Of a stretch of DNA of 64,000 nt, positions 56,537 to 64,000 are shown one piece after another. Origin of the DNA: Deinococcus betulae (GTDB taxonomy: Bacteria > Deinococcota > Deinococci > Deinococcales > Deinococcaceae). The stretch is taken from the NCBI RefSeq assembly GCF_020166395.1, contig NZ_JAIQXU010000003.1, positions 1 to 64,000 on the forward strand, given 5' to 3'. Position numbers and translations under genes: made by a program. Numbering within the stretch: position 1 is the stretch's first letter; the number at the start of each line of letters is the position of its first letter. Under the pieces are notes generated by a model. That model saw only the letters and a program-made list of their open reading frames with translations, made no database searches and was not told the DNA's origin.

Positions 56537-57364
56537 ATGAGGCTGCTGCACCTTGAAGAACGTCCATTTCACCGCCTGCGATTCCTCAATGCGGGGAAAA
56601 GGGGTGGAACCGAGACGCAGCAGCTGCCGTTTCTGCGTGGGGTTGTAGACACCTTGCCTGATGGGGTGGACGTTCTCGTCCTGACCAGTGACCTTCAAGG
56701 CGTGGTGCGGGACTGGGCCGGCGCTTCCCAGCTGCTTGGCGTAGTCCTGAGGAACGAACTTCAAACGCTGATGTCTCAGGGGCTCCTCCCACCACTGGCC
56801 CGCACCGGAGCTGTTCTGGCCGGTGACCTTTACTCGGCCCCTGGCGCTGACCAGCGCGGTGCCTCTGGCGATGTCTGGCCAGTTTGGTCTGCGTTTGCGT
56901 CGGCCTGCGCCTGGGTGGCCGGCGTTCAGGGCAATCATGACCAGTACAGCCAGGACGTTCATGACCTGCCCAACGCCTGGCTGCTGGACGTAGAAGAAAT
57001 CGCTCTGGGCGGCCTGCGGATCGCGGGGATCGGCGGTGTGGTGGGCGACCCAACCAAGACCGCGCGGCGTTCCGAGGAGGACTATCTGGCTGCCGCCGAA
57101 CTGGTGCTGGCTCACTCACCCGACCTCCTTATCCTGCATCAAGCGCCACAGGGGGGAGCCGGACAACGAGGCTGGGCGGCGCTGACCGCCGCTCTTCGAG
57201 AATGCCCCGTGTCTCTGACCGTCTGCGGCCATGTTCATTGGGAACAGCCGCTCTTTCGCCTAAGTTCTGATCAGACGGTGCTGAATGTGGATAAGCGGGT
57301 CATCGTGCTGACGACCTCACCTCACTTACACAGGTCTGCCGCACATACGTCCAACACGGCGTAA
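56537..57364 (+). CDS. Calcineurin-like metallophosphoesterase
   Basis: 275 aa. Metal motifs: LTSDLQG (D at the family DxH site is followed by LQ, so the usual His is absent), AGDLYS, GNHDQ and CGHVHW. The substrate is unknown. It begins 56 bp after the reductase-like gene. Its last 43 bp overlap the convergent G8 gene. Confidence 0.85.
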   Translation: MRLLHLEERPFHRLRFLNAGKRGGTETQQLPFLRGVVDTLPDGVDVLVLTSDLQGVVRDWAGASQLLGVVLRNELQTLMSQGLLPPLARTGAVLAGDLYSAPGADQRGASGDVWPVWSAFASACAWVAGVQGNHDQYSQDVHDLPNAWLLDVEEIALGGLRIAGIGGVVGDPTKTARRSEEDYLAAAELVLAHSPDLLILHQAPQGGAGQRGWAALTAALRECPVSLTVCGHVHWEQPLFRLSSDQTVLNVDKRVIVLTTSPHLHRSAAHTSNTA

Positions 57365-59841
57365 TCCTTGTCCTTCTGCACGACCAGTTTCAGGTACAGG
57401 GTGCCGCCCTCGTAGGCGTAGCTGTCGCCCGTGGTCGCCGCCAGGTTGGCCAGGGCCACCTTTTTCAGCCGGTTGCGGTTGTCCACCCACCAGTCGCGGT
57501 ACAGCACCGGCTCGGCGGCGGCGGGCAGCGACAGGCGCAGTGTGTCGCCCGGCTGGCGCCCACTGAAGCCCAGTCGCCACTGGGCGCTGGTGTTTGTTGG
57601 GGTCACGGTGTAGGTCTGCCCCAGGCGCGCGGTGGTGCTCACGGTGGTGAAGTTGCCCGGCGTGCCCGTCAGGCTGACCTGCCCGTGGGGCCCGGCCACC
57701 GTCACGGGGCCAGGCTTGCCGCCCTTGACGTCCTGCAGCCACAGGCGGGCGTAGGTGCCGGCGCAGACGCTGGCATTCCAGGCGGCGCGCACCTGGCAAT
57801 CTGGGGCGCCGGCCAGCAGGGCGCTGCCCGTGACGCTCAGGCCCGCTGTGCCCGTCACGCTGCCGTCGCTGTCCACGAAGGTGGCCGACTTATCGCCGTC
57901 CTTATCGGCCTGCGCGGCGGGCAGGTACACGCGCTGGCTGCCGTCCAGCCAGGTCAGCCCGCGTGCCTGATTGGCTGGGTTGAGGGGAAAGGCATTTTTC
58001 GTCTGGTAGCCCACCCCGCTGGCCTGACGCACGCTGCTGGGCGCAAACGCCGCAATGGCCGCGTCCTGAATGCTGACCTGACCGTCGTAGAACTGAAACC
58101 CGCGCACCGGAAACGCAGCGTCCCAGGGCCGGGGCAAGCTGCGGCCCCCCTCGCCCTTGGCTTCCCAGCTTTCAGGCTGGCCCACGTTGGGGGTCTCGCC
58201 CACCAGCAGGCCCCCCTTAAACACCGAGAGATTCGAGGCAAAGGTGGCGCCCACGGCGTTGTCGGCCAGGACAGCGTTCAGCAGCGTGTGGTTTTCCCCG
58301 CGCAGCCAGACGCCGTGGTCGCGCTGTTTGTAGGCCGTAAAGTCGCTGAAGATGGCGGGCACGGCGGCGCTTTTGGGGTCAGCGGGGGTCGTCACGGGGT
58401 CGTAATACGCAGTCTCGGTGGCGCTGCCGTCGGCCGCTGGGCCGTTGTCCACATTCAGGCCACGGTCTCCGCTGTGGGCCACATTGCCACTGAATTCGCC
58501 CAGCGGCGTGCGCCGGGGCCAGAGGTTGGTCTTGCTCGCCGCTAAGCCGGTGGGATGCTCGGCCAGTCCGTACCAGAAGCCCGTGCCGTCCACGCCCGCC
58601 GCCACGTTGTTCTTGACCGTGTTGGCCGGGTTGGCAATCCAGAAGCCGGACGGGCGCTTGTCGCTCTCCAGCAGCGGGTTCTGGCCCTGCTTGCTGTCGG
58701 GCGCCTTGACACGCGTGACCAGATTGCCCTGGATCAGGGTGCCGGTTTCGTCGCCGTCTTCCAAGAAAATGCAGTGGCCCAGCGTGTCGTAGGTCACGTT
58801 GTCCTGCACGCGCAGGTCACTGGTGCCGTGCACCACCACGCAGCGGTTGAAGCTGGTGTGCAGGCTGTTGCCGCGCAGGTAAGAGGCCGGCGCGCTGCCC
58901 AGCTGGTGAAAGTGCACGGGGTAACGCCGCAGGGTGTTCAGCTGCCCCACCCGCACGAACTCGGTGCCTTCCAGGCGCGCGATGCTTTTCCCCATGACCA
59001 TGACGTGGGCGCCCACGCGGCTTTGCACGGCGTCCTCGGTGGCTCCTACGACGATGTTGCGGCTCAAGAGGCCCACCTCGGCCCGCTCGTTGACGGCGCG
59101 GCCGGCCACCGTGATGGCCTCGCCCCAATGGGTGTACTTCAGCGGCGCACCCAGCGTCACGGTCGTCCCCGAGACGCGCTGCACCGTCACCTGTTCGGTC
59201 TGACCGGGATTGAAGTCAGTGCTGGCCAGGGTCAGGCTGTCGCCGCCCTTCCAATCCGGGGCGCGGTCCAGGGTCAGGGTGCTGCTGCCCGCCTTGGCTG
59301 TCGCGGCCAGGCGAGTCCAGGGCAGGCGCGGCTGGCCGTGCAATTCCAGCGTGCCGTCCATCACGCCCAGCGCGCGGTCGCCCATCCCCATGATGTCCTC
59401 GCCAGGCACCGTGTTGGTCAGCAAAATCTCGGCGTGGTGGGCAAACGGCTGGTCTTCGCGGCCCACCCGCAGTTCGCCGTGCACCATGATCCATTCGCTT
59501 TGCAGGGTCAGGTCTTTCTCGGCGAAGTCCAGGGCGCTGCCTGTAGGGATAGTCAGGCCAGCCAGCGCTGGAGGCGAGACGTCCAGAATCACGCGCTTGC
59601 CCGCCGGAAGGGTCACAGTGGCGCCGGCTGCTGGTACCGCCCCGCCCCAGGTCGCCGGGTCGCTCCAGGCGCTGCCTGACTGGGTGGGGGCCGGCGCAGG
59701 CGAAGGACTCGGAACAGCCGGAGAGGTGGGCGTGGCAGGGGCGGCCGGGCTGGTCGGCGCCGGCTCTCCGCCAGCCGACTGTCCACAGCCAATGAGCAAC
59801 GCAGACAACGTGAGGGCCAGAGGCCAGCGGTGCTTGAGCAT
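57322..59841 (-). CDS. CEMIP/TMEM2-like G8-domain lipoprotein
   Basis: 839 aa with a lipobox (ALLIGC, Cys19) and a Pro/Thr/Ser linker to about 56. A G8 domain spans about 57-170 (SDPATWGGAVPAAGATVTLPAGKRVILDV). A right-handed beta-helix follows with RYPVHFHQLG, SFNRCVVVHGTSDLRVQDNVTYDTLGHCIFLEDGDETGT, which is strikingly close to the hyaluronan-active part of animal CEMIP and TMEM2. The C-terminus has further beta domains. It may bind or cleave an extracellular polysaccharide. Single gene, outer surface or periplasm. Confidence 0.9.
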   Translation of the reverse strand: MLKHRWPLALTLSALLIGCGQSAGGEPAPTSPAAPATPTSPAVPSPSPAPAPTQSGSAWSDPATWGGAVPAAGATVTLPAGKRVILDVSPPALAGLTIPTGSALDFAEKDLTLQSEWIMVHGELRVGREDQPFAHHAEILLTNTVPGEDIMGMGDRALGVMDGTLELHGQPRLPWTRLAATAKAGSSTLTLDRAPDWKGGDSLTLASTDFNPGQTEQVTVQRVSGTTVTLGAPLKYTHWGEAITVAGRAVNERAEVGLLSRNIVVGATEDAVQSRVGAHVMVMGKSIARLEGTEFVRVGQLNTLRRYPVHFHQLGSAPASYLRGNSLHTSFNRCVVVHGTSDLRVQDNVTYDTLGHCIFLEDGDETGTLIQGNLVTRVKAPDSKQGQNPLLESDKRPSGFWIANPANTVKNNVAAGVDGTGFWYGLAEHPTGLAASKTNLWPRRTPLGEFSGNVAHSGDRGLNVDNGPAADGSATETAYYDPVTTPADPKSAAVPAIFSDFTAYKQRDHGVWLRGENHTLLNAVLADNAVGATFASNLSVFKGGLLVGETPNVGQPESWEAKGEGGRSLPRPWDAAFPVRGFQFYDGQVSIQDAAIAAFAPSSVRQASGVGYQTKNAFPLNPANQARGLTWLDGSQRVYLPAAQADKDGDKSATFVDSDGSVTGTAGLSVTGSALLAGAPDCQVRAAWNASVCAGTYARLWLQDVKGGKPGPVTVAGPHGQVSLTGTPGNFTTVSTTARLGQTYTVTPTNTSAQWRLGFSGRQPGDTLRLSLPAAAEPVLYRDWWVDNRNRLKKVALANLAATTGDSYAYEGGTLYLKLVVQKDKDYAVLDVCAADLCK

Positions 59842-59979
59842 AAAGAGAGTGTAAATGAGCGGTCAGTCAGCCGCCGTGAAGGACTTCGCAGGGCAAGTGT
59901 AACCTTTAGCACCGTACAGCACACGGTTTAGCTCCAGAGCCGAAATCTCCCAAACTCAGCAGGATAGATTTTCTATATC

Positions 59980-59993
59980 TCATAGTTTTCATA
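59980..59993. promoter_or_regulatory. TCATA-N4-TCATA motif upstream of NAMPT
   Basis: TCATA-gttt-TCATA on the plus strand, 52 bp before the NAMPT start in an unusually AT-rich leader. It matches the element at nadM-Nudix. A regulator of NAD salvage may bind both; this is inference from spacing and shared position. Confidence 0.4.
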
Positions 59994-60006
59994 GTTAACT
60001 TTTTAA

Positions 60007-60019
60007 TTATGAGTCATAA
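60007..60019. promoter_or_regulatory. Palindrome TTATGA-g-TCATAA before NAMPT
   Basis: Perfect 13-bp dyad 26 bp before the ATG. It does not match the longer radiation/desiccation response motif. It may be an operator or overlap the -10 region. Confidence 0.4.
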
Positions 60020-60045
60020 GAAGTTTCGCCCGAGGAGGCACTCCC

Positions 60046-61431
60046 ATGATTCCACTCAGCGACGACAACCTGATCCTCGACACCGACAGCTACAAAAGCA
60101 GCCACTTCCTGCAGTACCCGCAGGGCACCACCCGGCTGTTCTCCTATCTGGAATCGCGGGGCGGCCGCTACCCCGTAACACGCTTTTTTGGGCTGCAGTA
60201 CATTCTCGACCGCTACCTGACGCGCCGTGTTACCGCCGAGATGGTTGAAGAGGCCCGCGCCCTCATTGAAGCGCATGGCGAACCCTTTCCTTACGAAGGT
60301 TGGATGCGCGTGGTGAACATGCACGGTGGGCGGCTGCCGCTGGAAGTGCGTGCCGTCCCCGAGGGCACGCTGGTCCCCATTCACAACGTCCTGATGAGCG
60401 TCACCAACACCGACCCCGAATTGCCCTGGCTGGTGGGCTGGTTCGAGACCATGCTGATGCGGGTTTGGTATCCAACCACCGTGGCGACCCAGAGCTACCA
60501 CATCCGCGAAATTATTCGGGTGGCGCTGGAGAACACGAGTGACCGCGCCGCCGAGGAGCTGCCCTTTAAACTGCACGACTTCGGCAGCCGGGGCGTGTCC
60601 AGCCGCGAGAGCGCCGGCCTGGGCGGTCTGGCCCACCTGATTAACTTCCTGGGCAGCGATACTCTGGAAGCCCTGCGCGTGGCCCGCAACCACTACAGCG
60701 CCGACATTGCCGGGTATTCCATTCCGGCGGCCGAACACAGCACCATTACCAGCTGGGGCAAGGAACACGAGGTGGACGCCTACCGCAATATGGTGACGCG
60801 CTTTGGCAAACCCGGTGGCGTTTACGCCGTGGTCAGCGACAGCTATGACCTGAAACACGCCATCAACGTGCACTGGGGCGAAACCTTGAAAGAGCAAGTC
60901 ATCCAGTCGGGCGGCACCCTGGTCGTGCGCCCCGACAGCGGCGAACCGGCCGCGATGGTTCGCCTGGCCGTGAATGCCCTGGCCGCCAAGTACGGCACCA
61001 CCACCAACAGCAAGGGCTATAAGGTCCTGAACCACGTACGCGTCATTCAGGGCGACGGCATAGACGAAGGCACCATCCGGCAGATTCTGGGCAACCTGGA
61101 AATTGACGGCTACAGCGCTGAAAACGTGGCCTTTGGCATGGGCGGGGCGCTGCTGCAAAAGGTGGACCGCGACACGCAGAAATTCGCGTACAAGGCCAGC
61201 GCCGGCCTGATTGACGGAGCGTATCGGGGCATCTACAAAGACCCGGTGACCGACCCCGGCAAGCGCAGTAAGGACGGCGTGCTGGACCTGGTGCTGGAAG
61301 GCGAACGCATGGTCACGAAGGCCTACAAAACCTTTGACACCGACTTTCCGGGCAGCCTGATGCGGACGGTGTACCGCGATGGGGAATTGTTGGTAAGAGA
61401 TACGCTGGATGATGTGCGGGGGCGAGCGTGA
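60046..61431 (+). CDS. nadV: Nicotinamide phosphoribosyltransferase (NAMPT)
   Basis: 461 aa, close to the animal NAMPT layout. DTDSYKSSHFLQYPQG opens it. FHDFGSRG-like LHDFGSRGVSSRESA is the PRPP/ribose site, YSIPAAEHSTITSWGKEHE holds the catalytic His, and VSDSYDLKHAI and RPDSGEP follow. It converts nicotinamide and PRPP to NMN, which NadM turns to NAD. GAGGAGG is its ribosome site. It overlaps the TIR-like gene by 4 bp. Confidence 0.96.
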   Translation: MIPLSDDNLILDTDSYKSSHFLQYPQGTTRLFSYLESRGGRYPVTRFFGLQYILDRYLTRRVTAEMVEEARALIEAHGEPFPYEGWMRVVNMHGGRLPLEVRAVPEGTLVPIHNVLMSVTNTDPELPWLVGWFETMLMRVWYPTTVATQSYHIREIIRVALENTSDRAAEELPFKLHDFGSRGVSSRESAGLGGLAHLINFLGSDTLEALRVARNHYSADIAGYSIPAAEHSTITSWGKEHEVDAYRNMVTRFGKPGGVYAVVSDSYDLKHAINVHWGETLKEQVIQSGGTLVVRPDSGEPAAMVRLAVNALAAKYGTTTNSKGYKVLNHVRVIQGDGIDEGTIRQILGNLEIDGYSAENVAFGMGGALLQKVDRDTQKFAYKASAGLIDGAYRGIYKDPVTDPGKRSKDGVLDLVLEGERMVTKAYKTFDTDFPGSLMRTVYRDGELLVRDTLDDVRGRA

Positions 61432-62147
61432 GTTCAGTCATTAATGCCGCCGCTGCATTGAAGAGTGCAATAGCCAGCAATGTAGCTCCTTCAGCTGGAA
61501 CGTCAGCCCGACTAGTTAGTCGATTTATAGAGTCTTACTTTAGTATCAAAGACGATTTGATTTCGGAGATAGATCCGCCCAAGGGGATGCTGTCCTCTAA
61601 GCACATCCCTGAGACTTACGATGTGGGAACAGAAGAGCAGTACTATTATTCCGACGATGTTCAGGCAATCGCAGATGAAATAGGTATCCTTTTATCGCTT
61701 TGGAGTGAAAATAACTCACAAGGCTCCAAGCTTTCACCCAAGCCTCGGAGGGTTTTTATCTCCCATGGACGCGATGGCGCATGGAGAGAAGTTCAAGAGT
61801 TCATCGAAAGAACTCTCAGAATACCAACCCTCGAACTAGCCCAAGAGGCAAATAGGGGGAGAACTATTTTTCAGAAACTCATTGACGAATCAGATAATTG
61901 CGGTTATGCAGTTATAGTAATGACAGGCGACGATAGAGTTGAGGAAGAGCAGATCCGCGCACGCGAGAACGTTATGCATGAAATAGGATATTTTCAGGGC
62001 AAGTATGGTCCAGATAGGATATGTATATTGCACGAGAGCGGCGTAAATATTCCAACCAATATTCAGGGGATAGTTTATATCCCTTTTCCAAAGGATGGAG
62101 TTGCGGCAGCGCTTGGCGGCCTAACACGCGAACTCAGTCATCTATAA
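61428..62147 (+). CDS. TIR-like NAD-domain protein (PF10137 type), coupled to NAMPT
   Basis: 239 aa, GTG start overlapping the NAMPT stop by 4 bp. Residues about 1-105 are a helical, unrecognised N-terminus. Residues 107-225 match the TIR-like domain of Cap12/Pycsar effectors and their relatives: RRVFISHGRDGAWREVQEF, ANRGRTIFQKLIDESDNCGYAVIVMTGDD, RARENVMHEIGYFQGKYG and NIQGIVYIPFPKD. Such domains cleave NAD or bind nucleotides. The Glu usual in the TIIEK motif is Gln149, so NADase activity needs a test. The DNA is clearly AT-richer than all neighbours, suggesting transfer. A likely anti-phage or stress effector. Confidence 0.85.
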   Translation: MSSVINAAAALKSAIASNVAPSAGTSARLVSRFIESYFSIKDDLISEIDPPKGMLSSKHIPETYDVGTEEQYYYSDDVQAIADEIGILLSLWSENNSQGSKLSPKPRRVFISHGRDGAWREVQEFIERTLRIPTLELAQEANRGRTIFQKLIDESDNCGYAVIVMTGDDRVEEEQIRARENVMHEIGYFQGKYGPDRICILHESGVNIPTNIQGIVYIPFPKDGVAAALGGLTRELSHL

Positions 62148-62750
62148 ATGTCGTCCATACACTTAATTACCAGAGTATTAGATGTCTTGTCCACAGCATC
62201 TGATACCGCAAATCTAACTGAAAAATTAGCCAGGCATATTGGTATTTACGGAAGTGGTTTAGCATCTGGCCTACTGGATGAAACCTACCTTTCCTCCCCC
62301 GCTTTTCAAGCCAACATTGCCCAAGCTCTCCGCGCGGCCGAAATCGCTGAATCCGACGACAAGCTGGGGCTGATTGCGCGGGCGCTGGCCGGGTGCGCGC
62401 TGGCCTTTCCGCCGCCCACACCAGATAAAGTCCAGACCCTGCGCATCGTTGAGGCGCTGTCTATGCGGGAATTTCACGCCCTAGCGGCTGTCTTTGACCG
62501 GCTTGACCCGATTGATCCTTACGCCGATGCCCTCCCCGTGGAAGGCGCCTCTGCCCCCGGATTTTCGCGGCAGGAGTTCGAGGCCGCTCTGCTAGGGCTG
62601 GGGCAACTGGGCCTACTGATGCGAACAGAGCAGCGGCGAGAGCCCTACGCCTGGGCAAACGAATCAGCAGCGAATGTGCCGGTCTGGCGGCTGACCGCGT
62701 TGGCGAGGCAGGTCGCCCTGCTGATACGCCTGCAAGGAGCAGAGCAATGA
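62148..62750 (+). CDS. Unknown protein directly after the TIR-like gene
   Basis: 200 aa. The ATG follows the TIR-like stop with no gap. The first about 43 codons are as AT-rich as the TIR gene, then composition switches to the local GC-rich style near 62290, so the gene looks like a recombination joint. Residues 135-200 (FSRQEFEAALLGLGQLGLLMRTEQRREPYAW...LTALARQVALLIRL) resemble a winged-helix end. No family is recognised; it may partner the TIR-like protein. Confidence 0.7.
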   Translation: MSSIHLITRVLDVLSTASDTANLTEKLARHIGIYGSGLASGLLDETYLSSPAFQANIAQALRAAEIAESDDKLGLIARALAGCALAFPPPTPDKVQTLRIVEALSMREFHALAAVFDRLDPIDPYADALPVEGASAPGFSRQEFEAALLGLGQLGLLMRTEQRREPYAWANESAANVPVWRLTALARQVALLIRLQGAEQ

Positions 62751-63220
62751 CCTCCAACTGGCTGGACACCCTCTTCCCCAGCAACGCCGAGCGCACCGTG
62801 CCCTGGCCGGCGGTCGGCGAACTCGTCACGCTCTACCGCCCCACGGGCCTGCAAGAGCTGCGCTTGGTGGCGCAGAGCGGCTGGCGAGCCTGGCCGCCGC
62901 GCCCGCCGGACCAACCGATCTTCTATCCAGTGCTGAATTTTGACTACGCCGAGGAGATCGCCCGCGATTGGAATGCCAAACGCAATGACCCGCCCGTCGG
63001 CTTCGTGACGGCCTTTGACGTGCGCGCCGAAGAGGCGACCCGGTACGAGATTCAGGTGGTCGGCGCGCAGGCGCAGCATCAGGAACTCTGGGTGCCTGCC
63101 GAGGAATTGGACCGCTTCAATGCCGCTATCGCAGGGCCCATTCGCGTACTGGCCCACTACGCCGGCGCAGGGTACACGGAACCGATCAATCCAGATACGC
63201 ATCTGCCCATCCACTTTTAG
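62747..63220 (+). CDS. Small protein of the ADP-ribosylation/crystallin J1-labelled family
   Basis: 157 aa, overlapping the previous gene by 4 bp. LYRPTGLQELRLVAQSGWRAWPPRPPDQPIFYPVLNFDYAEEIARDWN and ELWVPAEELDRFNAAIAGPIRVL match a small family that databases label ADP-ribosylation/crystallin J1. It lacks the ADP-ribosylglycohydrolase motifs, and the Tyr-Arg start with a late Glu strand looks more like an ADP-ribosyltransferase fold. That is inference. It keeps an NAD-related theme in the operon. Confidence 0.7.
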   Translation: MTSNWLDTLFPSNAERTVPWPAVGELVTLYRPTGLQELRLVAQSGWRAWPPRPPDQPIFYPVLNFDYAEEIARDWNAKRNDPPVGFVTAFDVRAEEATRYEIQVVGAQAQHQELWVPAEELDRFNAAIAGPIRVLAHYAGAGYTEPINPDTHLPIHF

Positions 63221-63256
63221 ATATGGCCCCTGCACAGGCGTCCCACGGAGTCCCCT

Positions 63257-63850
63257 ATGACTGCATCCGACCTCAACAAAGCCCTGCAACTCAACCGCCT
63301 GACGGCGTTCATCGAAGGCCAGGCCGAGGCGCCTGTCGCCATCACCGGCCAGCTCACCGCCGACGGGGTCTACCTGCTGCCAGGGGAAACCCCACCGGAT
63401 TCGGCGGCCCTGACAGAAGCCCTGGCTTTTGCCCACCACCTCGCGGACATCCTGAGCAGCGCGCAGGTCTACGAATCCAGCGACACGGACACGCCATATG
63501 TGCCGTTTGTGCTGCCCCACGCCTTTTCGCCAGCAGCGCTGGCCGAGCAAGCCCCCAACTGGCTGGGGCTCCTTGCTCTGCCCGAAGGCCAGGCGGTCGT
63601 GGACATTGATGAGTCGTCTTTTCGCGCGGCCGAGAAGTTAGCGGTCCACGAACAGGACGAGGATGTGGAGGATTACTACGAACCCGAGGAGATAGAGGCC
63701 ATTCACGCGGCAGCCGACCTCTTCAATAACTCTTCAGACCGCCGCTTGGTGCAGCTGACCGCCGGCTACGTGGCCATCCTGCTGCTGGATCTGGCGCAAC
63801 TGCCTGGCGGGTTCTGGGCGGGGGTCGCCACCTTGCGCATCGACACCTGA
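63257..63850 (+). CDS. Unknown protein of the NAMPT-TIR operon
   Basis: 197 aa, 36 bp after the previous gene, with no recognised domain. It is acidic in the middle (EQDEDVEDYYEPEEIEAIHAAADLF) and has a hydrophobic end. It reads as a soluble protein with local GC-rich codon use, so it is probably native to this locus. Confidence 0.65.
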   Translation: MTASDLNKALQLNRLTAFIEGQAEAPVAITGQLTADGVYLLPGETPPDSAALTEALAFAHHLADILSSAQVYESSDTDTPYVPFVLPHAFSPAALAEQAPNWLGLLALPEGQAVVDIDESSFRAAEKLAVHEQDEDVEDYYEPEEIEAIHAAADLFNNSSDRRLVQLTAGYVAILLLDLAQLPGGFWAGVATLRIDT

Positions 63851-63943
63851 CCAAGGCGCGCGGCGGGTTCCAGGCGTGGAGTATGGGCGCGACGCTGTGC
63901 TGAGTTCCCCGCATGACCGACAGAATTCCTAAAAGGAGACCCC

Positions 63944-64000
63944 ATGACCCTGTTCGGCCTGACCATTCCAGCTCTCGCCCTCGACCTGGCTGGCGGCCTG
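63944..64000 (+). CDS. Gene truncated by the window end
   Basis: AAAAGGAGA precedes an ATG at 63944; only MTLFGLTIPALALDLAGGL is visible. The hydrophobic start could be a signal or membrane segment. It may continue the operon. Product unknown. Confidence 0.6.
   Translation, partial: MTLFGLTIPALALDLAGGL

Noticed and set aside
60007..60019. Radiation/desiccation response motif before NAMPT
   Set aside because: The palindrome TTATGA-g-TCATAA is shorter and has a different centre from the 17-bp consensus. It is listed only as a generic palindrome.

Overview
The window is a high-GC bacterial chromosome segment that I read as a Deinococcus (Deinococcota). The reasons are the base composition, the family mix (HRDC fusion protein, SRA-HNH nuclease, paired DUF4384 secreted proteins, bacterial NAMPT, NadM-Nudix, RicT, TaqCP-like M32 carboxypeptidase) and many starts without a Shine-Dalgarno site. 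No species is assigned. I see no rRNA, CRISPR array, complete insertion sequence or prophage. There is one tRNA (Gln, TTG), a cobalamin riboswitch and an FMN riboswitch.

Layout. 0.3-4.8 kb: a Tat lipoprotein dioxygenase, a DUF4403-like secreted protein, a flavin reductase, xseB and plsC. 4.8-8.2 kb: a cobalamin riboswitch and intrinsic terminator ahead of btuF-btuC-btuD and a thioredoxin-like 2Fe-2S ferredoxin. 8.4-16.0 kb: an HRDC protein with a degenerate PLP-enzyme-like domain, a peptidoglycan-binding M15-like peptidase, a VWA protein, two DinB-fold proteins, MscL and a PDZ/radical-SAM/DUF512 protein. 16.6-20.4 kb: the riboflavin operon ribD-ribE-ribBA-ribH behind an FMN riboswitch. 20.5-22.6 kb: kptA, a cysteine-free sirtuin and a propeller-like unknown, tightly coupled. 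22.8-32.5 kb: a Kv-type channel, carboxypeptidase M32 plus an SRA-HNH nuclease, two glycerophosphodiesterases, a MerR regulator with its probable operator, a thioesterase, an HsdR_N-DUF4357 protein and a DUF4384 protein. 32.7-37.2 kb: tRNA-Gln, an MrfA-like helicase with a PcrA-type tail, an inverted-repeat-bounded noncoding segment and NadM-Nudix. 37.2-54.7 kb: mostly single housekeeping or stress genes (DUF1206, mgsA, PP2C, ridA, ricT, pepF, DUF4384-PEGA, a frameshifted Sel1 gene, DUF99, GNAT, ppx, pdxY, a CHASE3 kinase with an Rcp1-like regulator), with two copies of a roughly 157-bp MITE-like repeat. 54.8-57.4 kb: a dienoyl-CoA isomerase-like and a dienoyl-CoA reductase-like pair, then a metallophosphoesterase. 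57.3-59.8 kb: a G8-domain lipoprotein resembling animal CEMIP/TMEM2.

The most unusual region is 60.0-64.0 kb. A nicotinamide phosphoribosyltransferase gene overlaps by 4 bp an AT-rich gene for a PF10137-type TIR-like protein. Three poorly characterised genes follow at overlap or short spacing, one of which may have an ADP-ribosyltransferase-like fold, and then a gene cut by the window end. This looks like an NAD-consuming immune or stress effector coupled to the enzyme that remakes NMN from the nicotinamide such an effector would release. Across the window NAD is a recurring theme: NAMPT and NadM-Nudix make it; KptA, the sirtuin and possibly the TIR-like protein use it.
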